Below, in pieces: positions 11,560 through 22,642 of a stretch of DNA of 64,000 nucleotides; position 1 is the first letter of the stretch, and each line of letters starts with the position of its first letter. Source of the DNA: Corythucha ciliata (lineage: Eukaryota; Arthropoda; Insecta; Hemiptera; Tingidae); NCBI GenBank assembly GCA_038030265.1, contig CM075940.1, forward strand, positions 30,046,940-30,110,939, in the 5' to 3' direction. The notes below the pieces were generated by a model. It worked only from the letters and a program-made list of their open reading frames with translations. It was not told the origin of the DNA and did no database searches. The translations under genes and the position numbers were made by a program.

Positions 11560-12310
11560 CTCCCTCGAAAATTGTCAATTTCGTTCTAGGAACTGTCAAA
11601 TTCGTTCTTCAAACTATCAATTTCACCCTCAGGAACTGAAAGTTTCGACTCGGAAATTGTCAATTTCGTTCTACGTCATAACAAAAGATCCCAAACCGAG
11701 GGAGACATCAGACAATTCGGGCTCAGACCAAGCCCGTTCACCGGAAACCGTCGAGTAGGTACTACTGTCAATTTCGACCTTGAAACTGTCAATTCCGTCC
11801 CAGAAATGTCAATTTCGTCGTTTGAAACTTCAATTTCGTCTTGGAAAGCATCAGTGGACATTTGTCCCAAAAACTGACTATTTCGTCTCATGAACTGTCA
11901 ATTTCGAATTAAAACTGTCCATTTCACCAGAAATGTCAATTTCTTCATTCGCAACTGTAATTTTTGTCGTTCAAAACTGTCAATTTCGTTCGAGAAACTG
12001 TCAATTTTGTCCTATAAATGTCAATTTCCTCATTCAAAACTATTGATCCCATCCTAGAAACTTTCAATTTTGTCCAATAGACCGTCCATTTCGTCACTCA
12101 AAATCGTAAATTTTTTCGCCGTTCAAAACTATCAATGTCGTCCTGGGAACTGTCAATTTTATCCTGTTAACTATCAATTTCGTCTCATATATTGGAAATT
12201 TCCTCCTGGAAACTACCGATTTCGCCCTGAAAACGATCAATGCCCTCCTACATTACTGTCAATTTTTTCTTGAAAAGTTCCCAAGTGGCCTGAAAACTGA
12301 TAATTCTAGT
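11560..12310. repeat. Degenerate minisatellite, family 3 (unit about 20 bp)
   Basis: Repeats of AAACTGTCAATTTCGTCCT and variants at about 20-bp spacing. The phrase CTGTAAATTTC also occurs left of E1 at about 8972, so E1 seems to have landed at the edge of this array. The same family recurs reverse-complemented at 53390-53740. Confidence 0.85.
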
Positions 12311-14800
12311 GAAAAATTTTGAAATTGAGCCTCTGAAGCTCCAATATATAGAAAAATTGGTGATTTAGCCGGGAGAAGTCGGCAAAAATTTGGAAACTTT
12401 GTTCAGAAATCTTAGTTTTCGGCACAAGTGAACTGTTACTGTGTAAAGTGTACTGTTTAGCTCACCGAGCCTACAACCGCGCGGGTTTTCCGATTGAATC
12501 GTCGCTCCGTGGCGAAAATTGTCTGCAATTTGGGATATAAAAAGTTGTATGTGGCTAAACTATTCTGTTTACGGATAGGGTGTTTCAGAACTTTACGGCA
12601 TCCTTTTACAGGCTTATTCCTGACCTGAAAATATTACGATTTGGTGAAATAAGCGTTGGTCAAAAACAATTTCCAACAAATATACGGGTAATTTTGCATT
12701 TTTGAAAATTTAGACTATTTTACTGGGAAAAGTTCAATTTCTGGACTTTTAATTGTCCAAAATCCATTAATGACCTCATTTTCGGAAGCCTCGTGAAAAT
12801 TCCCATAGGATATAACCATTATCATTCGATATAATTGACTGTAAGACTGACAGTCGGCAATCTAAGCGGGACGCAATTATTCGGCATTACAATCTGCCCC
12901 CTAAACGCTCAATGATTTCACCCCTCTTGTTTTGGGCTCGGAAACTCCAAATTCACCGAACATTGCCCCATTCAATAAGCTTCAAATTTATGTAATGCAA
13001 TTTGTGGATTACTGCATTAGAATTAGAGTTAATTCACTTTTAATACAAAAAATCATGCATACGTGACTGACAGTTCACACTTCCCAATTCTTCACTTCCA
13101 AACGCGGTCGCGATGTGTTTTTTGTGTATTTAAGTCACAGACAAAAGAGAAAAGAATCTTCTGAACTAAAAAGATCGGTGTACTTCTTTTCTGTCGGTGC
13201 TCTCTGGGCCTTCCATGTTCAATTTTGTTAATTTAGTAAGACTTTTTGTTTGATTTTATGTATTGCTCAACAAAAATGGTCCTTTGCTCTTTTTATGAGC
13301 AAGCTGACGCCGATGAAGCTTTTCATGAGCTGTAAGTACATTTATGCGTGTCATAACGCCTTTACTTCGTTCTTCGTCAGCAACGTTCTGACTGCTGTAC
13401 CCATTTTACCCGTGTTTGGGGCGGTGGATCTCTTTCACGGACTGTGAAAGGATACATTTTTTTTCTCTCCAATTTTCAACGCTTTGGAGCACGACGTTGA
13501 TCAGACGGGTCTGTCGACCGTCAGTTGTCCTACTCGAACCTGTCTTCACTGACTGCGCCCAACGGTCACTGGTGAAGGTGTGCCCTGCATAAGGTAATCA
13601 GACGTCTTACTTTCCCCGAAATGTTCTTCTTTTTGGAGCGTACGGGCTCATTTTTAAGGTGTCCGGGGAGAGTATATTTTGTCGTACTTTTCGGTCTCAA
13701 TTTGTAACGCCTAGTGCCAGTAGCGTAACGAGTTACGGGCGAGGGGGCGGACCATCCCGGTCACTCAATCAGGGTCTTAGGGGAATTAAGACCGGAGACA
13801 GTCAATTTCACGTATATTCGGCCAGGAAACTTGTACACGACAGGAACAGGAAAAACCCACCTTGTTTTTCGACTGATTGGGAAGCTTCTGATCTTGAGGT
13901 GCATTCGTGTTCAATTCACACCCACACCCATGTGCATAAGAGGTATCTTGAAACTCTAAACTCTTATAATTCATCAATTAAAACGGTAGGAAGCAAAAAA
14001 TAATGAAATCACCTTCTCAGAGCAGCATTTGCCTTGTCCATAGTTCGTAACTGAAGTTTCCTCAGGTAATAATTTTTTATCACTGGAGCTACAAATCCGG
14101 TTCCGATAAATCATAAAATGGCTAAGATCTCAGCCTGCATTTCAATTTTTTAAAAATACGTTAGTATCAGTAATAATTACAAAGAAAACAGTCGAAAATT
14201 AGTCAAATAGCTAACAGACCTCAAATCTTGGAGATACAAACATACAACAAACGCTAAATGATAAAAATCTGATATCTTTGCCACTGATTACTGATGTCAT
14301 CAGTCTCGTTTGGCTTAATTAGAGAAGCAAGTGAATGAGTCACGCCTGCAGTTTTTTTTTTTTTCTCACAAAGAACTTGCGACATGAGTCTGATAAAAGA
14401 GGAAAAATAAAAATCGAAAGGTGAAGTGGCGCAGACAGGAATTTTCATGGGGATGAACAACTGTAAACTAGGCGGAATCTAGAGCCCGTGTGCCACCTAC
14501 TACATTACACGAAGGGTAGAAAAAACATCTCGCGTCGGAGGCAAAATACCTGAGTATGTGGTTGAAATTGCCGTTTGACGTGGACCACCCACATTAAAGA
14601 GTCGTAACGTCATTGGCGTAGTCAGGGGAGGGGGCAGAAGTGGGCAATTGCCCTCCCATATCAACCGCCTGTCAGTCTGTGCCAGACGTCTCGCTCTGGC
14701 TCACCCTTGGACATCAGTGAAAAGTAAGGCAACTACACAACCGAGTAAACTCATCGTCCCAACGTCAATTTTTGGGTGGATGAAATTCTACGTGAATGGA
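12311..14800. other. Unannotated intergenic DNA
   Basis: No convincing coding exon, RNA gene or complete element was found. GGGTGTTTCAGAA near 12579 resembles the phrase at 483 and may be a transposon end. CATTGGCGTAGTCAGGGGAG at about 14611 resembles the CAGTGGCGTA-type ends seen at 62321 and 33207, so a decayed hAT-type terminus may lie here. Confidence 0.4.
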
Positions 14801-14808
14801 GGTAGAAA
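14801..14808. repeat. 8-bp target-site duplication of element E2 (left)
   Basis: GGTAGAAA, identical to 18329-18336. Confidence 0.88.
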
Positions 14809-15479
14809 TAGGGTTGCCGGGTCTCCGGGCCTGGGACCCGATCTCAGGTCTCCGGCCGGGCCGAGAATATCTCCGGGTCAAAAAATATTTCGCTTTAGTT
14901 CAGAAAGTAACAACAAAACCGTTGGATTTATTTCGGCTATCTCTTCAAAAGGTTCAAACAACAAAAAAGTATCGACCACACAATGTTCCAACCCCAAGAA
15001 AGTTCTGTCCAAATATGGGCCTGTTCTCATCCCTTACCGCATGCGAAGAAAATATAAAATTTCCCCGAGACCCTGTTGAGGCAGCTCGTACAAAATTTAA
15101 TTATAACTAAACGGTCTGCTTTTCCAATTAAAACGTCAACAAATCCTACTCTCTGAACATATTTACCGGAAAATTAGCCCGAACTTTCGTTTAAGAAATT
15201 AAAGGATTTTTCTTCCCCCAATAAAGATGATATTTGGCCTAAAAAATTGCGAATTTTGCTTCCCAATAACTCACATGGGACGAAAACCGTTAAATAATCA
15301 CTGAAATTGCTTATTTGACCATGAAATCGCCCCAACTGGTTGATCCAAGATCCAAAGGCCTATATGTCGTAGTGTAACCACCGGTGAAACTACACATGAG
15401 GGCCTGGGACTGCAATCTCAATGAGACCTCTCAGTCTCAATACAATCGAGGAATATAAATTTACGTAGCGTTAAATGGA

Positions 15480-16650
15480 TTTTGCTGAATTTTAGCCACC
15501 AGAAATCGTGAATTGGTGTTCTCTCAATTTTATGTATACGAATGAGACATTTTTGTCTCTAATTTAGCTACAAATTAGCGAATTTCTTAATTTCAGTAGT
15601 GAATTAGCAATTCTTTTGACTTTTAGCCATGAATTAGCGCTTTATTTTTAGAGCTTTTTATCATTGTTAGCAGCGATTCAGAGCTTTTTCTCAGTTTTAG
15701 CAGCGAAATGTCAATGTTTTTAGGCACGAATTAACGATTTTTCTCAATTTCAGCAGTGAATTAGCCATTTTTCACATTTATAGCCACGAATTAGCGCTTC
15801 TTCTCAATTTTCAAGTTGCCTTCGGAAATTTTGAATTTGCGTTATCTCAATTTTAGCTGTGAATAAGCGGTTTATATCTCAATTTTAGCCACGAAAATGC
15901 GCTTTTCTCAACTTCAACACCAAATCAACTGTGTCTTCCAGCTAGAACTACGAATTAGCGCTATATCGCTTTCAAACTAGCAGAATATTAGCGACTTCTT
16001 CACATTTATCGATGATTTGGATCTTTTTCTCCATTTTAGCGGTGAATTAGCGCTATTCCCCAATTTTAGCAGCAAATTTCGCTTTTTCTTCGGTATTGTC
16101 AGCGAATTGGTGATGTGGTCTCATAATAGCAACAAATTAGTACTTTATCTCCATTTTAGCCCCGAATTAACGTTGTTGTTCCCCCCCCCCAATTTTAGCC
16201 GTGAAAGCGCCTCCAGAAATCGCGGTTTGGTGTTTTCTTAATTTTACCTTTGCATTATCGCTTTTTCTCAATTATAGCGCCGAATTAGCGTTTTTCCATT
16301 TGGGAGTAAGTTAGCGTTTTTTCTATATTTTAGAAGCAAATTAGCGATGTTTCTCAATTTGAGCACTCAATATTTGCGCTCACTTTTATAGCCACGAATT
16401 AACGCTTTATTCCCTCAACTTCAGCAGTTAATCAGCGATGTCGTTACGTTTAGCCATGAATTAGCGCTTTTTCTCAATTTCAGCCATGAAGTTGTCCCCA
16501 GAAATCGCGAATTGGTGATTTCTCAACTTTAGCTTTAAATGAGCGCCTTTCCTCAATCTCCCAGTTTGAGCAAAGTTTTTCTCAATTTTGCAGCGAATTA
16601 GTACTTATATTCATTTTAACAGCGAATCAACGATGTATTCACATATATGT
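15480..16650 (+). repeat. Degenerate minisatellite, family 1, inside E2
   Basis: Same roughly 30-bp unit as at 9150-10380 (GAATTAGCG then TTTTTCTCAATTTTAGCC). Units are strongly diverged. Confidence 0.85.
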
Positions 16651-16969
16651 AGAGACGAATTAGCTCCGAACACCAAAAGCTCGAAACACAAGACTCAGAT
16701 TTAACCGCAGGCGCTGATTCAGAGTTCAGCTCAAGCGACTGCGCATAAAGAAGCCCCGTCCCCACCTCGTGTGACAAACCAACCAAGGAAAACTCATGCC
16801 AGGATTTCATGTTTTCCCAGGAATTTAAACGTTCCGAGGGGGACAGGAGCGCACCTAAAGGGATAAAAAAAGGGGCACACGCCACCAGCGACAACCACAC
16901 AGTTGCAGCTTTTTCTCTCTTTCACACTCTCTCTCTCTCTTAGATAGCAGCAGATATGGGTCTCAACTC

Positions 16970-17585
16970 GGAATTTGTAGTTGAAAGTGCCAAATCCGCG
17001 AAAAAAAAGTTTCTGAAAGGGCCAAATCCACGAAATTAAGGGTTTGAATGAGCTAAATCCGCAGTTAAGAGATTATTTAAATGAGAAAAACCCTCGAAAT
17101 TGCTTTAAACATCGCAAATTCCGTGAAATTGCTTGCTTACTTGGGTGAGTCAACCCCGTAAATTGGTTTTTAAAGAGCCAAAATTGCAAAATTTCATTTT
17201 TGAAAATGACAGATATACACCCCCCCCCCCGCCTTCGAGTTTTCTCTAAACCCGAAATTATTTCTTTTTGGCGAGCGAATTCCACGAAGTTCGGGGCCAA
17301 CCCCTCCGAAATTTGGTTTTTGAAAGTTGGACCCACGAAATTTCTCTTCAATATGAGCGAATGTCCGGAAGTTTTGATTTTGAAGGCGTGAAACCCGTGA
17401 AGTTGACTTTTTTTAAGGGGAGGTTGACCACTCGAAATTGGTTTCTTACGTGCTGATACGCTGAATCGGCTTTTTGAATGAGCAAAACCCGAGAAATTTG
17501 GTTGCGCAAGTGCCAATAATCCGTGAAATTCGAGTTTAATGGGGGAAGAAAGCCGTGAATTGTAGCCATGTCTTGGGTCAAAATG
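16970..17585. repeat. Degenerate minisatellite, family 2 (unit about 30 bp), inside E2
   Basis: The unit is near AAATTTGGTTTTTGAAAGAG followed by CCAAATCCGCG. A run of ten C bases lies at 17221. The same family fills 27040-28250 and 63220-63830. Confidence 0.82.
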
Positions 17586-18006
17586 TTTTTTTGACCCGAG
17601 TGTTACATTTCAGAGCTTAACAGCACGCGCTGTAAACTTTATTTGTACAGAAATTTCGATTCTTTGAGTTAATAAATTAAACTTTGAAGACATAATTCTG
17701 CCTTGAAGGCGAACAGGCCAGTTTTGGATCACCAAATCGCGGGTCAAAGTTTTCTGAGTTTTTGACTAACTGGAATGGCCAATAGGTGGGGGCGAGCCCC
17801 CTCTGGATCCACTGTAGACTCTAACCACAAGAAGCACTAAACAAAAAGACTCATCACTCGCCAGAATGTTGGCGCAGATGAGCATAAAATGAATGAGCGA
17901 AGTATTTGGACCTTTGGATTGACAAAAACATATGTGATTGGGTGAAAGATTACTTGCAGATTGGCCCTAAAAACATGCTCGAGAAATTTCATAGCGTTTG
18001 CAATTC

Positions 18007-18126
18007 ACATAAAATTCCGCTCTGAAGCCGAGCAATCGAGCATGTCCACCCGTCTTCTCTTAATTATATCATATGGTAACAGAGAAGACGGGTGGAAATG
18101 CTCGGCTCCAGAGAGGAATTGTATGT
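18007..18126. mobile_element. Fold-back MITE
   Basis: The left arm starts ACATAAAATTCC and contains GAAGCCGAGC and CCACCCGTCTTCTCT; the right arm is its complement with few mismatches. The loop is about 20 bp of A/T. Arms are about 46 bp on the right and about 54 bp on the left, with an 8-bp extra segment in the left arm. Confidence 0.8.
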
Positions 18127-18328
18127 AAATGTAAAACGCCATCAGTTTGGCCCCACTGATTTAGGACCTCTAACCGCTTTCAGATTATCCCTTTGGTCCA
18201 ATTAATCCAGATCGGCTCTTGTGTTCAAATAGTGCAGATGTGCCTTTTGGGCGCTCAGGTGTCGATATGAAACCCCCCCCCCCCAACCGAATCTCCGGGC
18301 GAAGATCCTCGGCTATCTGGCAACCCTA

Positions 18329-18336
18329 GGTAGAAA
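18329..18336. repeat. 8-bp target-site duplication of element E2 (right)
   Basis: GGTAGAAA, identical to the left copy at 14801-14808. Confidence 0.88.
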
Positions 18337-19592
18337 TACCGTGGAGAAGCCCAAGAGGTCTTTGAAGCGGTGGCGAAATTATTCCCAGCAGTTCGGTCGT
18401 ACCAATGCCCCAAAAGTTCGGTACGCTCACCTGCTTTGGTTCTCTAGTGAAAAGTATAAACCCTACGGGGTCGCCTCATGTGGTTCATCAAATGTGAAAT
18501 AGTAGGAGTGTAATATTTGTAAGCTCATGCAACTTGCACACAAATTAACTGTACCCCCCCCCCCCAACAAAATTGATAATTTCGGCTTCCCCTTGACAAC
18601 CACTCAGTTTGCCATATAGGGACACGCTATAAAGCCAAAATAGCTCACCAGAGTACGCCAATTTACTCGCCTGGAACAATTTGTTCCAGTTAAATCCCCC
18701 TTTCATGAGACGACCCTCCAACCGGCACTTTCCCACACAAATCTGCATATGTTTGCTGAAAATGCATATTGTTTGCCAATCAAAGTTTTGAATTTGCCGA
18801 AAGAAGTGAGAAGCGTGCCCAGAAAATGTCAGAATTTTTAGGCTCCATATTGCCAAAACTTGGTCGTTACCTCTTTCGAAATTAAGCACTGTAGCACGCT
18901 GTTTAGATCACCAAACTGAGAATTATAGGACCCCCACCCTACTGGGGGATGCAAACGAAGGTGTGAGTGGGGCGATTGCCCCTCATTTTTTTCCAAGCTC
19001 TCTACTCTTTTGGCCAAAAAATAAGATTATGAGGCGTAATTTCTAGATACCTGGCGGATTATTCAATTCCCGAAGCGAAATCATTAATAAACTCATCCCT
19101 GACCACTAAGAATCATTTGAGACAAGTATCAGTTTCAGGCAGATTTATGACCTCGCGGTAAAAAGCATTTGGAGTATTCTCCAGTTCTCTGACAGAACTA
19201 TATACGCATTTCTTGCGTTATTGATCAGCTTTAGGGGACGGGAAACACTAATGTTGCAGCTAAAGTGGCTCTTTAAATGAGTGCAGCGACCTAGAAGTTC
19301 CGGTGAGAGGTAGTTCATGAAAAAATAATTGAAATTGACAAATTTCAGGAGTCAGGGGGAAGTTCAGGGGCGGGGTGAATTCGATGGAGTTCGACTGAGG
19401 TCCCGCAACAGGCCTATGTCTTTGACCGAAGAAAGTTCTCAAACCCTAAAAATTGCACGGCCCAGCCTCCGTTCCGACCTCAGACCTTTAGCTACCAGAA
19501 CTACTCGGTCTCATCAGACCGGCTATAAGTAATATTCCCCATTATGGTTAATTTGATATTGAATAGGGAATAGGCATGCATAATTCTCAGTC
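18337..19592. other. Intergenic DNA
   Basis: No gene recognised. A run of about 13 C bases lies near 18556. The segment separates element E2 from the 3' end of the PRMT3-like gene. Confidence 0.4.
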
Positions 19593-19598
19593 TTTATT
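19593..19598 (-). terminator. Poly(A) signal of the PRMT3-like gene
   Basis: AATAAA on the minus strand, about 70 bp after the stop codon. Confidence 0.7.
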
Positions 19599-19665
19599 TG
19601 TTCAGATTTAGGGTGCATGGAAGTAACGTAATTACGAAAGATCAAAAATTGTTTAAAATAAGTGA

Positions 19666-21466
19666 TTAAGGCAAAGGAAATTCGTAGGAATGATTTTTAG
19701 AGTTGATACTCAGTAGAATAATAAAATTACTAGGCTTTCTCGGATGCACCAAGCATTTTAAACGGCAATGCAGAATAGACCCTTCAAAAGTAAAAATATT
19801 AAGATGGTAAAATCGAGTACGTAATGGTAGCAGACAACCAACCTTTTTCACACGGCTCCTTTTCACTCAAGTGAAAAACAGTCTGTTCCCAACGAGACGG
19901 GTGAGCGTGAGGTGAAGTCGACACCAGGGGCGGATGAGTACGACGCTCGTCAACGAAAGCTTCGAAGTATCCAACCAGAGCAGTAACATCGGAACATCGT
20001 TGGCCGTGAAGAACGAAATCAGTTTCGAAACACAAGTCACTTTTAGTAAACGTTCTCAAGTCCATTGAGTAAATAACAGCGGAGTCGGTGATTATATCGG
20101 ACACGTTAACCGCTTGGCGAACCGGTTTTATCAGTTCCGGTTTAATCATACAACCGAGGTTGTAATTAGCAATGCGAAGTTCAGTGGGAAGATTTCCTGC
20201 GAAATTCGAAGAGAATTCAGCATAAAATATTCTGCCAACGATTATTTAGTTGTACACCTACCGTCGTTGATTCCAAACATGGAAATAGAGAATTTACTAG
20301 GAACGATACGGCCATTAGGAGCCAGAAGTTTATCACGAGCGAACAATGCCGAATCAAGTTTGTTTTCAAAAAATAAAAAGTGACCCATCCAATCGCACAA
20401 GACGAAGTCGAATTGGCGGGTCGAGCTTTCATCGTCTTCGACAAGGTTAAGCCGTTCGGACAGATTATTTTCAGACGTGACTCGGCGGAAAAGTTGAACT
20501 TCGTCGATGTCACGAGCGAGAACGCCTACCGATTGAGCTTCCGCGTCAAGGGCGAGCAAAGCTAGACTGATAGAACCCCAGCCGGCGGCAAGAACAGTTT
20601 TGCCGGACAGAATCACAGAGCATGCTAGAGCGGAGCCAAATGACCGAACGTGATCCTAAAGACAAAATTTAAATCTTAATAAATATTAAAATAAAATAAT
20701 ACCAATAACATGACTCACTCGAGCACACAAATATTCCCTTTGCCAGCTGCAAGAAACAGTTTTATTTTGACCGTCAACACACTGACTGGGTGGTCCAGAA
20801 TCAAAGTAACGCTCTTGAGCATCATTTATTTCACGTCCCATCTCTTTCACTTTGTCCGACAGTTCTTGAAGGCGCTTTTGGAGTTCTAAGAAGTGGTGTA
20901 CGAACATCACAACTTTACCACTTTCAGAGTTGACATACTTTGGCATGGGATCATCGCACTTTGATTTAAGGCCCACGATATCTACGGTGGAAAACACTGA
21001 TAGCTCACACGAGTCATTTGAGTTAATGACGTGCACTGCTCACCATTGATGAGCCAAAGATCATTCTTAAGGTAGACTCTTGTACAGTTCGCCTTTTTCC
21101 ATACTGGTCTATTGCACTGGTTTAAAGCCGAAGCGTTTGGTTTCTTCGTTCTGATGTAGTTGATAAAACGCGTGTACTCCGTTCGAGTCATACTGAACTT
21201 TTCCTTAGAAGAGAAAAAGATCGAGTGACAAAATGGCACCTTTTCAATACAATCTTGTAAAAACGTACCACCATTTCAAAAACGTCGAAATTATGATCAG
21301 TCTTACAGTGGTTTAGCGCGTCAACCACGTTTTCCATTATTTTATGACAAAAAAGACACTTGTTTCCTTCACGATTCCACAAACGCGAGCGACGATCAAT
21401 CAAACTGTCTGAGTCCGAGGACGAGTAGTCGGATGATGATGACGATGATGAATCTGATTCGTCCAT
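19666..21466 (-). CDS. PRMT3: PRMT3-like protein arginine methyltransferase, altered catalytic motifs
   Basis: Six exons: 21269-21466, 21044-21203, 20719-20981, 20262-20655, 19843-20196 and 19666-19781. The introns are 61-65 bp with GT-AG ends, phases agree throughout, and the protein has 494 residues (PRMT3 is usually about 530). An acidic Ser-rich start is followed by a C2H2 finger (C37, C40, H53, H58), the PRMT3 hallmark that binds ribosomal protein S2. Then comes a coiled-coil linker (ELQKRLQELSDKVKEM), a SAM-binding fold, and a beta-barrel with ALVGYFEAFVDE and SRWEQTVF (THW position). Divergences: the SAM loop reads AAGWGS (228-235) instead of the usual GxGxG type; the first acid of the double-E loop is D295 (CDWMG), while the second, E304, is kept; the YFxxY motif reads YFDSG. 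The reading frame is clean, so it is probably a functional divergent paralog, perhaps with weak or no activity. Confidence 0.9.
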
Positions 21467-21479
21467 TGTTTAAATGTGT

Positions 21480-22100
21480 GGCAAAAACTAGAACAAAGAA
21501 ATATAAACACTCGTATTAAAATAATGCAGAGATAGTGAAATGGAGCGTGAAAAATCTATGGGACGAAGGAAACGTGTCTGGGAAAAGACCGGACGCAAAC
21601 TTCATGGACCAAAAAGTTGGAAATATGAATCCAAACCGAGACTCCTCAACCCTTGAAGAAAAACAGTTTCCTGACAGGGTTATAAACCACGTTTTCGAGA
21701 CGTTTTGTTCCAAGAATAGAATTGCTTCAAAAAGGCGTTATTTAGGCTATTTATGCTAAATTCAATTTGCGCGTATCTACACACTTATAAATCATCTTAC
21801 CAAAGGTTTCACACCGGTGAAACTCATAGATTTAGTGGGAGGGGAGAAGGTCTCTATGATGTAGCAAGCATTTTAGCCTAAAATTATTTCAGTTCACATA
21901 TGGCTTCCTTCAGCTAGTTGAATGAGAGCTCATAGTCTAGAAACCCAAGTGACACAGGAGAGTGAATGTTGGGGTTCACGGTCGAATGGTTAGGTGACAG
22001 CGAAGTGAGCCAGAACACACCAGTTGATGGGCCTGGAAGAACAATTCCAACTGGCTATGGCAAAAACTATCTTGTCTCTGCCAGAATAGTTAATGTCAGG
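21480..22100. other. Upstream region of the PRMT3-like gene
   Basis: No second gene is recognised. The start codon of the methyltransferase is the first ATG of the exon with the acidic Ser run. I see no clear TATA box. Confidence 0.35.
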
Positions 22101-22109
22101 GAAGAAATT

Positions 22110-22250
22110 ACTTAGAGCCTTTTCACACTACGAGAAAAAAAGACGCCGACACGCGAGTCTAATGTGAAAGGTCCCGAAGAGTTCTATGTGTTTTTACAGC
22201 TGACGCGCGCGTCGGCGTCTTGCTTCTTCTAGTGTGAGAGGGGCATAATT
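22110..22250. mobile_element. MITE with TTTTCACACTA ends
   Basis: The left arm is CCTTTTCACACTACGAGAA plus AGACGCCGACACGCGAGTC; the right arm is the imperfect complement, ending TAGTGTGAGAGGGGC. About 140 bp. A target duplication is not clear. Confidence 0.7.
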
Positions 22251-22467
22251 GCGTCCAAAGTACTTCGTGTCCCGGGGCATCGGCGTCTAATCGAATTTTT
22301 TTTTTTTTTTTTTATTTATCACGGCCACAATGCCCTTAACACGCTACGCTGAGCTACGCTTCCCATTGGTCAGGGGATACGAGGGAATTGAACATTTCTG
22401 AGGTTCATTATCGTAACAGACAGAGTCAAATTTATGAAGAAAACCGATTAAGGGGGCATACAATACT

Positions 22468-22475
22468 ACCCCTCG
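22468..22475. repeat. 8-bp target-site duplication of element E3 (left)
   Basis: CCCCTCGC, identical to 28524-28531. Confidence 0.9.
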
Positions 22476-22588
22476 CCAGGGGCGGTTTTATGGAGGGGCG
22501 ATCGCCACCCCCGTCAGGTCAGCCACCCTCAGTGATACGGTGGGAAACCGGGGGGAGGGGTATAAGTAAAGGAAGGGAAAGTGAAAAG

Positions 22589-22592
22589 ATAC
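22589..22592. repeat. 4-bp target-site duplication of gypsy element (left)
   Basis: ATAC, repeated at 26912-26915. Confidence 0.7.
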
Positions 22593-22626
22593 TGTAGCGA
22601 CACCATAATTTACGCTAGCCCGTACA
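22593..22626 (+). repeat. 5' LTR of gypsy, internally deleted
   Basis: Starts TGTAGCGACACCATAATT and ends CTAGCCCGTACA; compared with the 124-bp 3' LTR it lacks about 90 bp of the middle. Confidence 0.75.
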
Positions 22627-22642
22627 AGCTGGTGACCCCAAC

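Larger units (their letters stand above)
14809..18328. mobile_element. Element E2: 3.5-kb hAT-type non-autonomous element
   Basis: The ends are TAGGGTTGCC at 14809 and GGCAACCCTA at 18319-18328, a perfect 10-bp inverted repeat followed inside by related C/G-rich phrases (TCTCCGGGC on the left, GAATCTCCGGGCG on the right). The 8-bp flanking duplication is perfect. No transposase remains in 3520 bp. The interior holds a family-1 array (15480-16650), a family-2 array (16970-17585), a unique segment around 16660-16960 and a fold-back MITE (18007-18126). The TIR and 8-bp duplication point to hAT mobilisation in trans. Confidence 0.87.

Noticed and set aside
13659..14003. 114-codon plus-strand frame
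   Set aside because: No recognisable motif, no splice support, unremarkable composition.
14648..15110. 143- and 104-codon overlapping frames
   Set aside because: They cross the left end of transposon E2, so they cannot be an old host gene; no motif.
17073..17516. 147-codon minus-strand frame
   Set aside because: Falls within a family-2 minisatellite; repetitive translation without homology.
9150..17585. CRISPR-like impression from evenly spaced about 30-bp repeats
   Set aside because: There are no constant repeats with unique spacers; every base of the unit drifts, and the context is a eukaryotic genome.
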